Part shown: one piece after another, positions 7,853-15,809 of the stretch
Layout: each line of letters begins with the position of its first letter
How positions within the stretch are numbered: the stretch's first letter is position 1
NCBI GenBank assembly: GCA_008015595.1
Contig: SSFW01000002.1
Location: forward strand, 1-43,120
Reading direction: 5' to 3'
From: Nitrosomonas sp.
GTDB lineage: Bacteria; Pseudomonadota; Gammaproteobacteria; Burkholderiales; Nitrosomonadaceae
Length of the DNA: 43,120 bases
Translations under genes and position numbers: made by a program
Notes under the pieces: generated by a model
What the model was told of the DNA's origin: nothing
Seen by the model: the letters and a program-made list of their open reading frames with translations, nothing else
The model's database searches: none

Positions 7853-8494
7853 TTGATTATCCGTGTTCAAGAAACGATATATTTTGTATCGTGTAGCATT
7901 TTGTTAAGTACGATTCTGTTACTTGGAGGCTGTGCTTCATTGGAGAAGCACAGTGTTGTCAAAACGATTGTTTTAGAACCAGAGGCAGAAAAAGCACGCG
8001 ACTTAACTAATTTCGATTTGATCGGAAGAATTTCTGTCAAAACAAATAATGACGGATTTTCAGGTGGAATTCGTTGGCAGCATAAAAATCATTTCCATCA
8101 TCTGTTACTACTCTCGCCAATTGGCCAGGTTGTTGCTCAGATAGCACAGGATGATCAAGGAATTCAGCTCATAACCTCAGATCAGAAAATATACTATGCA
8201 GCGAGTATCGAAGCGTTGACCGAGCAAGTATTCGGTTGGAAACTTCCGATTATAGGACTTGAGTATTGGATAATGGGCAGGGCGAATCCCCTGATCGTTG
8301 CAGAAATTGACATGGATCGCGATGATCAAGTTATTGCGATAAGGCAAGATGGTTGGGAAATAACTTATTTGGATTATTTTTCTCGCTCAGTACCACAACA
8401 TAATAAAGTAAAAAGCGCCCCTCGAATAATCGAATTAAATTACCCTAACCTAAAATTAAAACTCGTCATTGATAGCTGGAAAAACATTAATTGA
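7853..8494 (+). CDS. lolB: outer-membrane lipoprotein receptor LolB
   Basis: Receptor that takes lipoproteins from LolA and inserts them into the outer membrane. The 213-residue product has a hydrophobic signal with lipobox LGGC (acyl-Cys27) and the LolB landmarks FDLIGRISVKTNNDGFSGGIRW, LLLLSPIGQVVAQI and GWEITYLDY. Its position directly before ispE is the usual betaproteobacterial arrangement. The start is a TTG without an obvious ribosome-binding site; no later in-frame start retains the full signal peptide. Confidence 0.9.
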   Translation: MIIRVQETIYFVSCSILLSTILLLGGCASLEKHSVVKTIVLEPEAEKARDLTNFDLIGRISVKTNNDGFSGGIRWQHKNHFHHLLLLSPIGQVVAQIAQDDQGIQLITSDQKIYYAASIEALTEQVFGWKLPIIGLEYWIMGRANPLIVAEIDMDRDDQVIAIRQDGWEITYLDYFSRSVPQHNKVKSAPRIIELNYPNLKLKLVIDSWKNIN

Positions 8495-8541
8495 CGATCA
8501 TCTCAGTGATAAGATGCTATTCTGCGAACTAACAAAATAAT

Positions 8542-9381
8542 ATGCAATTTTACCCAGCACCCGCTAAACTCAATTTGTTTTTGCATATTATCGGCCGGCG
8601 TGCTGATGGATATCATCTATTACAAACTATCTTTAGGTTTATTGATCTCAATGATCGATTAGGTTTCAATTTAAGAAGCGATGGCATCATCCAATTACAA
8701 ACTCCGCTAGCAGGGGTTGCAGCAGAACAGAATTTGTGTATTCGAGCTGCAAAATTACTTCGGGCAGAAGGCTCTGTAAATCAAGGTGTTGATATTTATC
8801 TTGAGAAACATATTCCAATGGGCGGGGGGCTAGGTGGTGGAAGCTCGGATGCAGCGACAACGTTAATCATGCTTAATTCTTTATGGGGTTTAAATTGGCA
8901 CAGGGATCGTTTAATGGAGCTTGGGTTAAAATTAGGTGCTGACGTTCCAGTTTTTATTTATGGCAATAATGCATTCGCTGAAGGTGTAGGAGAAAAACTT
9001 TCCGCAGTTGATCTCCCTAATGCTTGGTATTTAGTCCTGATGCCCCCAGTTCACGTCTCAACCGCCCAGATTTTTGCAAGTAATGAATTGACGCGCAACA
9101 CAATTCCGATCACAATACCGCCCTTTTCCATCCGTGATGGACATAATGATCTTGAACCAGTAGTTTGCCGTATGTACTCTGATGTGGCAAAATGTATAGA
9201 TTGGTTAAAAAAATTAGATAATACAACTTTGGTAGCAATGACTGGATCTGGAGCTTCTGTATTTGCGGAATTTGAGACAGAAGCACAAGCTAAAGAAGCC
9301 TATCTTCGCTTACCAGACGGGGTAAATGCTGTGGTCGCAAAAGGATTAACTAAACATCCGTTAAAGGATTTTTATCGTTAA
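8542..9381 (+). CDS. ispE: 4-diphosphocytidyl-2-C-methyl-D-erythritol kinase IspE
   Basis: Phosphorylates CDP-ME on the 2-hydroxyl, the fourth step of the MEP isoprenoid pathway, in the cytosol. It is a GHMP kinase: N-terminal PAPAKLNLFLHIIGRRADGYH with the conserved Lys9, the ATP loop PMGGGLGGGSSDAA at about residues 92-105, LKLGADVPVF with the catalytic Asp, and the third GHMP motif MTGSGASVFAEF. At 279 residues it has family length. A tRNA-Gln gene follows 7 nt after the stop. Confidence 0.96.
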   Translation: MQFYPAPAKLNLFLHIIGRRADGYHLLQTIFRFIDLNDRLGFNLRSDGIIQLQTPLAGVAAEQNLCIRAAKLLRAEGSVNQGVDIYLEKHIPMGGGLGGGSSDAATTLIMLNSLWGLNWHRDRLMELGLKLGADVPVFIYGNNAFAEGVGEKLSAVDLPNAWYLVLMPPVHVSTAQIFASNELTRNTIPITIPPFSIRDGHNDLEPVVCRMYSDVAKCIDWLKKLDNTTLVAMTGSGASVFAEFETEAQAKEAYLRLPDGVNAVVAKGLTKHPLKDFYR

Positions 9382-9388
9382 TGATAAT

Positions 9389-9463
9389 TGGGGAGTCGCC
9401 AAGTGGTAAGGCACCGGATTTTGATTCCGGCATTCGTAGGTTCGATCCCTACCTCCCCAGCCA
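9389..9463 (+). tRNA. tRNA-Gln (anticodon TTG)
   Basis: A full cloverleaf can be drawn. The acceptor stem is TGGGGAG/CTCCCCA, with the weak first pair typical of tRNA-Gln. The anticodon stem CCGGA/TCCGG encloses the loop TTTTGAT with anticodon TTG at 9421-9423. The T arm has GGTTCGATCC, the discriminator base is G, and the CCA end is encoded (9461-9463). Location between ispE and prs is common in proteobacteria. Confidence 0.97.
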
Positions 9464-9498
9464 ACTACGGTTCATTGCTTAGTATTAGCCTTATTTAT

Positions 9499-9528
9499 TT
9501 GCATATAGTTTTATCTTTAACCTGATAA
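9499..9528 (+). promoter_or_regulatory. candidate sigma-70-type promoter for prs
   Basis: TTGCAT (9499-9504) and TGATAA (9523-9528) are spaced by 18 nt in the AT-rich interval between tRNA-Gln and prs. The match is moderate, and transcription could also read through from the tRNA. Confidence 0.3.
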
Positions 9529-9590
9529 TTGTTTTCAAAGAAAGCTTGTTTACTCCCATCTGTTTTCCGTTGATATAAAAATAATAAATT

Positions 9591-10541
9591 GTGTCTTATG
9601 ATAGCTTAATGGTTTTTACGGGTACGGCTCATCCTAAATTGGCTCAGGATGTAGTGAAGTACCTTAATATCCATCTAGGCCGAGCTACAGTATCTCGGTT
9701 TAGTGATGGTGAAATCATGGTGGAAATACTCGAGAATGTTCGAGGTAAGGATGTATTCGTCCTTCAATCAACTTGTGTACCAACAAACGATAGCCTAATG
9801 GAAATTTTGGTAATCGTTGATGCCCTGAAACGAGCTTCTGCGGGACGTATAACCGCCGCAATACCCTATTTTGGTTATGCACGGCAAGATCGGCGTCCAC
9901 GGTCAGCGCGCGTTGCCATTACAGCAAAAGTAGTTGCTAATATGTTAACCACTGTAGGTATCGATCGGTTACTGACGATGGACTTACACTCAGATCAAAT
10001 CCAAGGCTTTTTCGATATCCCAGTGGATAATATCTATGGAATGCCCATATTGCTTGGGGATGTTTGGAAACATAATTATCAGAATTTAATTGTTGTATCA
10101 CCTGATGTTGGTGGTGTCGTGAGGGCAAGGCACATGGCAAAGCGGCTCGAGTGCGACCTGGCGATTATTGATAAAAGACGCCCTAAACCCAATGAATCAA
10201 AAGTAATGAACATTATCGGTGAAGTTAAAGGGCGAACCTGCGTCATTATCGATGATATGGTAGATACAGCTAATACGCTGTGTGAAGCTGCTAGAGCTTT
10301 GAAGGATGAAGGCGCTCAGAGCGTCGTTGCTTATTCAACGCATGCAGTTTTATCAGGAAAAGCAGTAGAACGTATTGCAAGTTCGCAACTCGATAAAATC
10401 GTTGTAACCGACACAATACCACTTTCTGATGAGGCCAAAGCCTGTGATCGCATTTGTCAGCTAAGTATCGCCAACCTTTTGGGTGAAACAATGCTAAGAA
10501 TTAGTAATGAGAGCTCTTTGAGTTCTTTGTTTATGGAGTAG
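9591..10541 (+). CDS. prs: ribose-phosphate pyrophosphokinase
   Basis: Makes PRPP from ribose 5-phosphate and ATP for purine, pyrimidine, histidine, tryptophan and NAD synthesis. The 316-residue protein contains [20 protein letters not shown], the ATP-binding [10 protein letters not shown], the metal-binding [12 protein letters not shown] and the PRPP loop [12 protein letters not shown]. The start is GTG 9591, chosen because it gives the conserved [16 protein letters not shown]-terminus and there is no upstream ATG. It is followed by rplY after 69 nt. Confidence 0.97.
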   Translation: MSYDSLMVFTGTAHPKLAQDVVKYLNIHLGRATVSRFSDGEIMVEILENVRGKDVFVLQSTCVPTNDSLMEILVIVDALKRASAGRITAAIPYFGYARQDRRPRSARVAITAKVVANMLTTVGIDRLLTMDLHSDQIQGFFDIPVDNIYGMPILLGDVWKHNYQNLIVVSPDVGGVVRARHMAKRLECDLAIIDKRRPKPNESKVMNIIGEVKGRTCVIIDDMVDTANTLCEAARALKDEGAQSVVAYSTHAVLSGKAVERIASSQLDKIVVTDTIPLSDEAKACDRICQLSIANLLGETMLRISNESSLSSLFME

Positions 10542-10610
10542 GTAAGTAGTTTTATTAGTGATTTTTCTGGTCGCGGATAAAATCTGTTTAGTAATTTTAG
10601 GAGAAAAAGG

Positions 10611-11225
10611 ATGCAAATTGAAATTGATGCAAATAATCGGGCAATGCAAGGTAAGGGTGCGAGCCGCCGCCTGCGCAGAGATGGTAAAGTACCGGGTATT
10701 GTTTATGGTGGAGAAGGGCAAGCTCAGTCAATCGAATTAGATCACAACAATCTCTTTCATAAACTCAAGTTAGAAGCGTTTCACGCTTCGATTCTTTCCT
10801 TAAATCTAGATGGAAAAAAGGAGCAGGTTCTATTAAGAGATGTGCAAATGCATCCTTACAAACAGCAGGTCTTGCATGTGGATTTTCAACGCGTTGATCA
10901 AAATAGAAAAATACATATGAAGGTTCCTTTACATTTTATCAACGCTGAAATTGCTCCTGGAGTCAAGCTATCGGGCGGTTTAATTAGCCATGTGTTAACG
11001 GAAGTTGATATTTCCTGCCTACCAAAAGATCTACCTGAGTTTATCACGGCTGATTTATCAGAAATGACTGCAGGAAGTACTTTACACCTTAAAGATCTCA
11101 AACTGCCTAACGGGGTTGAAATCATTGCATTAAGTAAAGGCGATGATTTACCAGTTGCTACACTGACCGTTAAACGAGCTGAAGAAGGAGCTGAAGAAGG
11201 AAGTTCAGCGACCCCAGCTGCCTAG
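10611..11225 (+). CDS. rplY: 50S ribosomal protein bL25 (general stress protein CTC form)
   Basis: Binds 5S rRNA in the large subunit. The 204-residue length is the two-domain CTC/TL5 form rather than the short E. coli L25. The N-terminal domain has [21 protein letters not shown] and [20 protein letters not shown]; the C-terminal beta domain has [19 protein letters not shown] and an Ala/Glu/Ser-rich end. TAGGAG lies about 9 nt before the ATG. The prs-rplY-pth-ychF order is conserved in many proteobacteria. Confidence 0.96.
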   Translation: MQIEIDANNRAMQGKGASRRLRRDGKVPGIVYGGEGQAQSIELDHNNLFHKLKLEAFHASILSLNLDGKKEQVLLRDVQMHPYKQQVLHVDFQRVDQNRKIHMKVPLHFINAEIAPGVKLSGGLISHVLTEVDISCLPKDLPEFITADLSEMTAGSTLHLKDLKLPNGVEIIALSKGDDLPVATLTVKRAEEGAEEGSSATPAA

Positions 11226-11239
11226 CAACGACAAGCACT

Positions 11240-11290
11240 AGCGCAAGGAACGATTTCTACCTTTACAAGGTTGGCTTCGTTCCTTGCACT
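11240..11290 (+). other. large two-tier stem-loop between rplY and pth
   Basis: Perfect 11-nt arms GCAAGGAACGA (11243-11253) and TCGTTCCTTGC (11277-11287) enclose a second hairpin, ACCTT-TAC-AAGGT (11259-11271). Two more outer pairs form after one mismatch. There is no T tract after it, so it is not a standard intrinsic terminator. In the RNA it would be a long stem with an internal loop. Confidence 0.75.
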
Positions 11291-11381
11291 ATCAATGAAT
11301 CAATTTTCTATTCGATGACGAGCAGTAAGGTTTTGTACTTTTCAGTAATAAACCCTGCCTACTGATTTTGTTTAATAACCA

Positions 11382-11951
11382 ATGAAGCTAATTGTAGGTT
11401 TAGGAAACCCAGGCGAAAAATATGCCCTGACTCGCCACAATATAGGCTTTATATGGTTACAACAGCTAGCAGCTGAACTAAAGGTTTCATTCGTATCAGA
11501 AGCAAAATTTCATGGCTTATGTGCAAGTGGAATCTACCAAGGAGAACCTTTCCGATTACTGATGCCACAAACCTACATGAATGCAAGTGGAATGGCGGTT
11601 GCCTCGTTATGTCGTTTTTACCAATGTAACCCTGAGCAAATACTGGTTATTCACGATGAGCTGGATTTACCGCCAGGTACAATCAAGCTAAAGCTTGGCG
11701 GTGGATCGGGAGGACATAATGGGTTAAAAGATATTATTACTCGACTAGGTGATAAAGATTTTTGGCGATTACGAATAGGGATTGGTCATCCAGGGGATAG
11801 AGCTGCGGTAGTTGATTATGTGCTACGCCCTCCCAGTAAGCAAGAAGCAGTTCTCATCGATGAAAGCATAAGCAGGAGCCTAACCTTATGCCAGCTATTA
11901 CTCAGCGGTGATTATATGGCTGCTATGCAAAAATTGCATAGCAGCCAATAA
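11382..11951 (+). CDS. pth: peptidyl-tRNA hydrolase
   Basis: Cleaves the ester bond of peptidyl-tRNAs released from stalled ribosomes. The 189-residue protein shows the family signature in order: LIVGLGNPGEKYALTRHNIGF with the catalytic His, PQTYMNASG, HDELDLPPG and GGGSGGHNGLKDI. The last codons form a strong inverted repeat (listed separately). Spacing to ychF is 64 nt, so co-transcription is likely. Confidence 0.97.
   Translation: MKLIVGLGNPGEKYALTRHNIGFIWLQQLAAELKVSFVSEAKFHGLCASGIYQGEPFRLLMPQTYMNASGMAVASLCRFYQCNPEQILVIHDELDLPPGTIKLKLGGGSGGHNGLKDIITRLGDKDFWRLRIGIGHPGDRAAVVDYVLRPPSKQEAVLIDESISRSLTLCQLLLSGDYMAAMQKLHSSQ
11917..11947 (+). other. 14-bp stem-loop within the 3' end of pth
   Basis: TGGCTGCTATGCAA and TTGCATAGCAGCCA pair perfectly over 14 bp with an AAA loop. 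The element lies wholly inside the coding sequence and ends 2 nt before the stop codon. It is followed by AT-rich sequence but no T run. It could slow or attenuate transcription into ychF or stabilise the upstream mRNA end; either role is inferred. Confidence 0.75.
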
Positions 11952-12015
11952 TATTAATGATTGCAAGCTTATACCAGACACTAAATAGCAATTTTTTTAA
12001 TAATTACACCTTAAT

Positions 12016-13107
12016 ATGAGCCTAAAATGCGGTATTGTCGGTCTACCTAATGTAGGTAAATCTACACTTTTCAATGCCTTAACGAAAGCGGGTATTGCAG
12101 CTGAAAATTATCCTTTCTGTACCATTGACCCCAATGTCGGCATTGTTGAGGTGCCAGATCCACGGTTAATAAAACTCAGTGAGATTGTTAAGCCTAAAGT
12201 TGTACAATCTGCAACAGTTGAGTTTGTTGATATCGCTGGATTAGTTGCAGGGGCTTCTCGTGGAGAAGGACTAGGAAACAAATTTCTTGCGAATATCCGT
12301 GAAACCGATGGTATCGTTCATATGGTACGCTGCTTTGCTAACGATAATATCGTTCATGTGGCTGGTAGAATCGATCCAATCTCCGATATTGAAGTGATTC
12401 AAACTGAACTTGCCTTGGCCGATCTTGCAACCGTTGAGAAAGCCGTACAAAGAGAATCGAAATTAGCTAAATCCGGTAATAAAGAAAGCATTCGTAACGT
12501 AACCGTTCTAGAAGGTCTGCATAATCACCTTGACCAAAATAAACCAGCGCGTAACTTTAAATTCGAAGATGCACAGCATGCGCTGATAAAATCATTGTGC
12601 CTATTAACAATGAAACCAACGATTTACGTTACAAATGTTGCTGATACAGGTTTTCAAGATAACCCTTTGGTAAAAAGCGTCCAAGACTATGCAGCTCAAG
12701 AAGGCGCACCGGTTGTAGTTATTTGTGCATCTCTGGAAGCTGAAATTGCGGATTTATCAGATGACGACAAGCAGGTATTCTTAGCCGATCTCAACCTTAC
12801 CGAACCGGGACTAAATCGCCTCATTCGGGCCGCTTATCAGCTCTTAGGACTCCAAACTTATTTTACTGCAGGCGTTAAGGAAGTACGTGCTTGGACCTTT
12901 CATAGCGGTGATACGGCACCCCAAGCAGCGGGCGTCATTCATTCAGATTTTGAGCGTGGCTTCATTCGAGCAGAAGTGATTGCCTACGATGATTATGTGA
13001 CCTACAACGGCGAACAGGGTGCGAAAGAAGCAGGAAAAATGCGCTTGGAAGGTAAAGAGTATATGGTGCAAGATGGTGATGTTGTTCATTTCCACTTTAA
13101 TGTATAA
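12016..13107 (+). CDS. ychF: redox-regulated ribosome-binding ATPase YchF
   Basis: An Obg-family P-loop ATPase linked to translation and oxidative-stress control. Visible are G1 GLPNVGKST (residues 9-17), the switch II region [20 protein letters not shown], the YVTNVAD segment replacing the usual NKxD specificity motif, and a C-terminal TGS-like domain ([20 protein letters not shown], then [17 protein letters not shown] and [18 protein letters not shown]). At 363 residues it has family length. Last gene of the plus-strand housekeeping run. Confidence 0.96.
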   Translation: MSLKCGIVGLPNVGKSTLFNALTKAGIAAENYPFCTIDPNVGIVEVPDPRLIKLSEIVKPKVVQSATVEFVDIAGLVAGASRGEGLGNKFLANIRETDGIVHMVRCFANDNIVHVAGRIDPISDIEVIQTELALADLATVEKAVQRESKLAKSGNKESIRNVTVLEGLHNHLDQNKPARNFKFEDAQHALIKSLCLLTMKPTIYVTNVADTGFQDNPLVKSVQDYAAQEGAPVVVICASLEAEIADLSDDDKQVFLADLNLTEPGLNRLIRAAYQLLGLQTYFTAGVKEVRAWTFHSGDTAPQAAGVIHSDFERGFIRAEVIAYDDYVTYNGEQGAKEAGKMRLEGKEYMVQDGDVVHFHFNV

Positions 13108-13176
13108 CAAAGGCAAAGGTGGTCTTTTTATTTTTAACTTAGAAGCTCACTCCCCTCTTACCTGATTTAGGGAAGC

Positions 13177-14418
13177 TTATTTCAAGATATTTTCAACCCA
13201 TTCCATCTGTTTCGGGAGGCAGATTGTTTTTAGATCATATTTCTCGTAAATAAGTGCTCTTGCATTAGCTCCAAGGCGTTGCCTTTCATCAGGATTATCA
13301 AGTAATGAACTGATTTCATCCGCAAGCGCTTTATAGTCAAAAAAATTGATTAGTCGACCCGTTTCATTATGAATAATTGCATCATGTACAGGGGAGGTAT
13401 CGCTTGCAACGATTGCACAACCAATACTCATCGCTTCGAGTAAACTCCATTAAAGTACAAAAGGATAGGTTAAATAAACGTGCAGCGAGGAACATTGAAG
13501 TAAAGTAACAAAATGCTGGTAGGGTAAGTTACCCATAAAATGCACTCGGGACCAGTCGGCCTCACTAATTTGTGGGCGTACCTCATCAATGAATCGTTCT
13601 TTCCAGCTCTTCGATCCTAATGGTTTTGCGCCATAACTGGTGCCATCGCCACCCACGAGTAAAACCCTTGCCTGTGGACGCTGTTTGAGCAATCTTGGTA
13701 AACATCGCATAAATGTATGGTAGCCTCGATACGGCTCCAAGTTGCGATTCACAAAAGTAATGATTTCATCTTCTCTTGACAAGGTAAGTAAATCACCCGA
13801 ATTTATCTTCAGTGTAAGCGTGGCACTGGGATTGGGTTGCAAAAGGGTCGAATCGATTCCATCATGGATAACACTAATTCTATCCCGAAACAACTCAGGA
13901 AAAGTGCTCGCCTGCCAATCAGTTGGTGAAATCCCAGCATCGAAAGTGCTCAACTGAATAAGTGTATTGGTATTTTTTAGCCGTATTCGACTAGCAAGCG
14001 CAGGATCAGTATTAGGAAACTCGGGGTCAAAACCAACATCAGCACCTTCCGCACGATAGAAGAACTCACAATACAGCCCTAGTTTTGCGTCAGGCCAAAC
14101 ATCTTTAAGCGCTAAACTTTCTCCCCATCCCGGATGGGCAATGATGACATCAGGTGTAAAACCTTGTTGCCGTAAATTAAACGCTGCATATAATGTCGCT
14201 TCACCTCTAATCACTTGTGCCTCAAAATCGATGATCCAGGGATGAATACCTTTTGTAGATGCTTTTTGTAACGCGTAGTGGTTAACCGGAATCCCCTGCC
14301 AATTATCTGCCAGACGAGCGTTTAAGGTTAGTATTCTGACCTGATGTTGCTTAGCAAGGGTCGGGGCAAGATACTTAAATTGTGCAGGAAAATTTTGATG
14401 TATGAATAAAATACGCAT
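13177..14418 (-). pseudogene. GT-B (family 4) glycosyltransferase interrupted by one in-frame stop
   Basis: Two segments in the same frame, 14418-13450 and 13449-13177, together encode ~413 residues of a family-4 type glycosyltransferase. The N-terminus MRILFIHQNFPAQFKYLAP, the body HDGIDSTLLQPN and FVNRNLEPYRGYHTFMRCLP, and the C-terminal WSLLEAMSIGCAIVASDTSPVHDAI are all characteristic. The only break is TAA at 13452-13450 after YPFVL, exactly where relatives have a Ser before WSLLEAM; TCA to TAA would explain it with a single base. No indel is needed. The downstream 91 codons keep perfect coding sense, so the lesion is recent, an assembly error, or read through. Substrate unknown. The glycogen genes glgP and glgA elsewhere in the window hint at a glucan-related role, but that is weak inference. 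Confidence 0.85.
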
Positions 14419-14448
14419 TATTGCCGGATCTGCGGCAATAATTGCCGC
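14417..14448 (-). promoter_or_regulatory. overlapping palindromes at the glycosyltransferase start codon
   Basis: ATTATTGCCG (14417-14426) pairs with CGGCAATAAT (14433-14442), and the same right arm also forms GCGGCAAT-A-ATTGCCGC (14432-14448). The minus-strand start codon sits at 14418-14416, so the first hairpin covers its first two bases while the second leaves it free. No Shine-Dalgarno is seen upstream. It could be a dimeric-repressor operator with three half-sites or an mRNA switch. Confidence 0.5.
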
Positions 14449-14578
14449 TTTGGATCCAAATTATTCTACTTCCAAGCTATTTTATCTTTAGTTTCTTTCT
14501 ATCTTTGAGCATTGCAACTATCCTAGCCAATTATACTTTCGCTAAGACAGTTGCACTACCAATAATACACTGACAAAG

Positions 14579-15628
14579 CTATTTACTTTGATTGAATACC
14601 CCTGTAGTAGCAAATGAAGCCAAATTGATATCAAGCAAATAATTTGTTGGATTTTGCTGATATCCACTACCCAAGTAGGATTTAAGCTGTGCCTTAATGT
14701 CATCAGAAACCTTAGGGTTGTCTAATATTGCTTGCACATTCGCATCAGTGATGCCATATCGAGCAATACCACCTCCTACTCCTGTTGCGCTATTAGAAAT
14801 ATCGGTGAGTGGCATGCCATTGGCTGCCTGAGCCGCAAGAATCTGTGCTCCATTTTTACTTTCCCTTACTAACAAATTGCCATGCTGGGCAACAACTTCT
14901 TCAGCACTACGAGTAGCGTAATTCGGATTGATTCTTGCAGAGGGGTTTGAAAATAACTGCCCCAATGCTTGATTGTTTGCAGTAGCTGGGCTCTCTGCAT
15001 TCAGAATCGTATTAAAATCACGAAGATCATCATTGGCACCAACACTGCCATACAAGAAATCAGAAGCTTCGCCCACATTCATTGCTATACCACGGGTATG
15101 CATGAAATCCAACAGCTCCTTAATACTATCCGGTTTTCCACCAGACCACGTAGCCGAGCTCAATCCTGTATTTGATTCATGTGTGGATTCTTCAGATGAG
15201 ATTTTTTGAGCGATATTCTGACCCGCATTAATGGGTAAGAAACTACTCACCGCTGTATTATTTAGTGCTTTTTCTGTCGCTAATTCCGTCGTATGCTTTT
15301 CCTCGTTTTGTAAACGCGTTGAGAGGTAATCCGCTGCGGAACTGATTAATTTCTGGATAGGTTGAACGTCTCTCGAAGATGCGATGGGGCGATCGAGCGT
15401 TAACGAATGGGTATTTTGTGATGATCCGTTTTTAATTGCTTTCTCACTGGGGCTAGATAGAAGATCCTGCACAGTTTTTGACAAAACTTCTTTGAATGAG
15501 GAAACTCCAGTTACTGCATGATTATCCCGCAAAGAATTGGCTTTGTCTTTAATTGCTTGCTGCAAGCTTTGTTTAATCTGATTAAATGACGATTGATCGA
15601 AATTTATTTGCTCATGATTTATAGCCAT
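14579..15628 (-). CDS. hypothetical protein, unrecognised family
   Basis: A genuine-looking gene: ATG 15628 is preceded at 6 nt by a near-perfect AGGAGGA, and codon use resembles its neighbours. The 349-residue product has no signal peptide or transmembrane helix. The N-terminal half is hydrophilic, Ser/Asn/Gln/Lys-rich and probably flexible. A more ordered stretch follows (SIKELLDFMHTRGIAMNVGEASDFLYG), then YATRSAEEVVAQHGNLLVRES, and NVQAILDNPKVSDDIKAQLKSYLG. I do not recognise a domain. The lack of a leader plus the low-complexity N-terminus would suit a cytosolic scaffold or an effector-like protein exported without a classical signal. It stands alone, 181 nt downstream of glgP on the same strand. 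Confidence 0.7.
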   Translation of the reverse strand: MAINHEQINFDQSSFNQIKQSLQQAIKDKANSLRDNHAVTGVSSFKEVLSKTVQDLLSSPSEKAIKNGSSQNTHSLTLDRPIASSRDVQPIQKLISSAADYLSTRLQNEEKHTTELATEKALNNTAVSSFLPINAGQNIAQKISSEESTHESNTGLSSATWSGGKPDSIKELLDFMHTRGIAMNVGEASDFLYGSVGANDDLRDFNTILNAESPATANNQALGQLFSNPSARINPNYATRSAEEVVAQHGNLLVRESKNGAQILAAQAANGMPLTDISNSATGVGGGIARYGITDANVQAILDNPKVSDDIKAQLKSYLGSGYQQNPTNYLLDINLASFATTGVFNQSK

Positions 15629-15809
15629 ATATCCTCCTAGTTCAACTGATCCTATTAATGTTGTCAGCTAATACTACGCAAATTATGTGCCACTCTAAAA
15701 GAAGAAATGAGCAAATCACATAAAATGGTCTCAAATTTAGACCAATCCATGCAGATTTATTTTAATAGCACTAGACTAGCAAATATGATCTGTAGCCTAG
15801 CACTATATT

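Noticed and set aside
11240-11290. Intrinsic terminator of rplY
   Set aside because: The stem-loop lacks a following T tract on either strand, and prs-rplY-pth spacing suggests read-through.
13177-13431. Stand-alone 84-residue glycosyltransferase-like gene
   Set aside because: It is in the same frame as the upstream segment and begins in the middle of the conserved WSLLEAM motif, so it is the 3' part of the interrupted gene.
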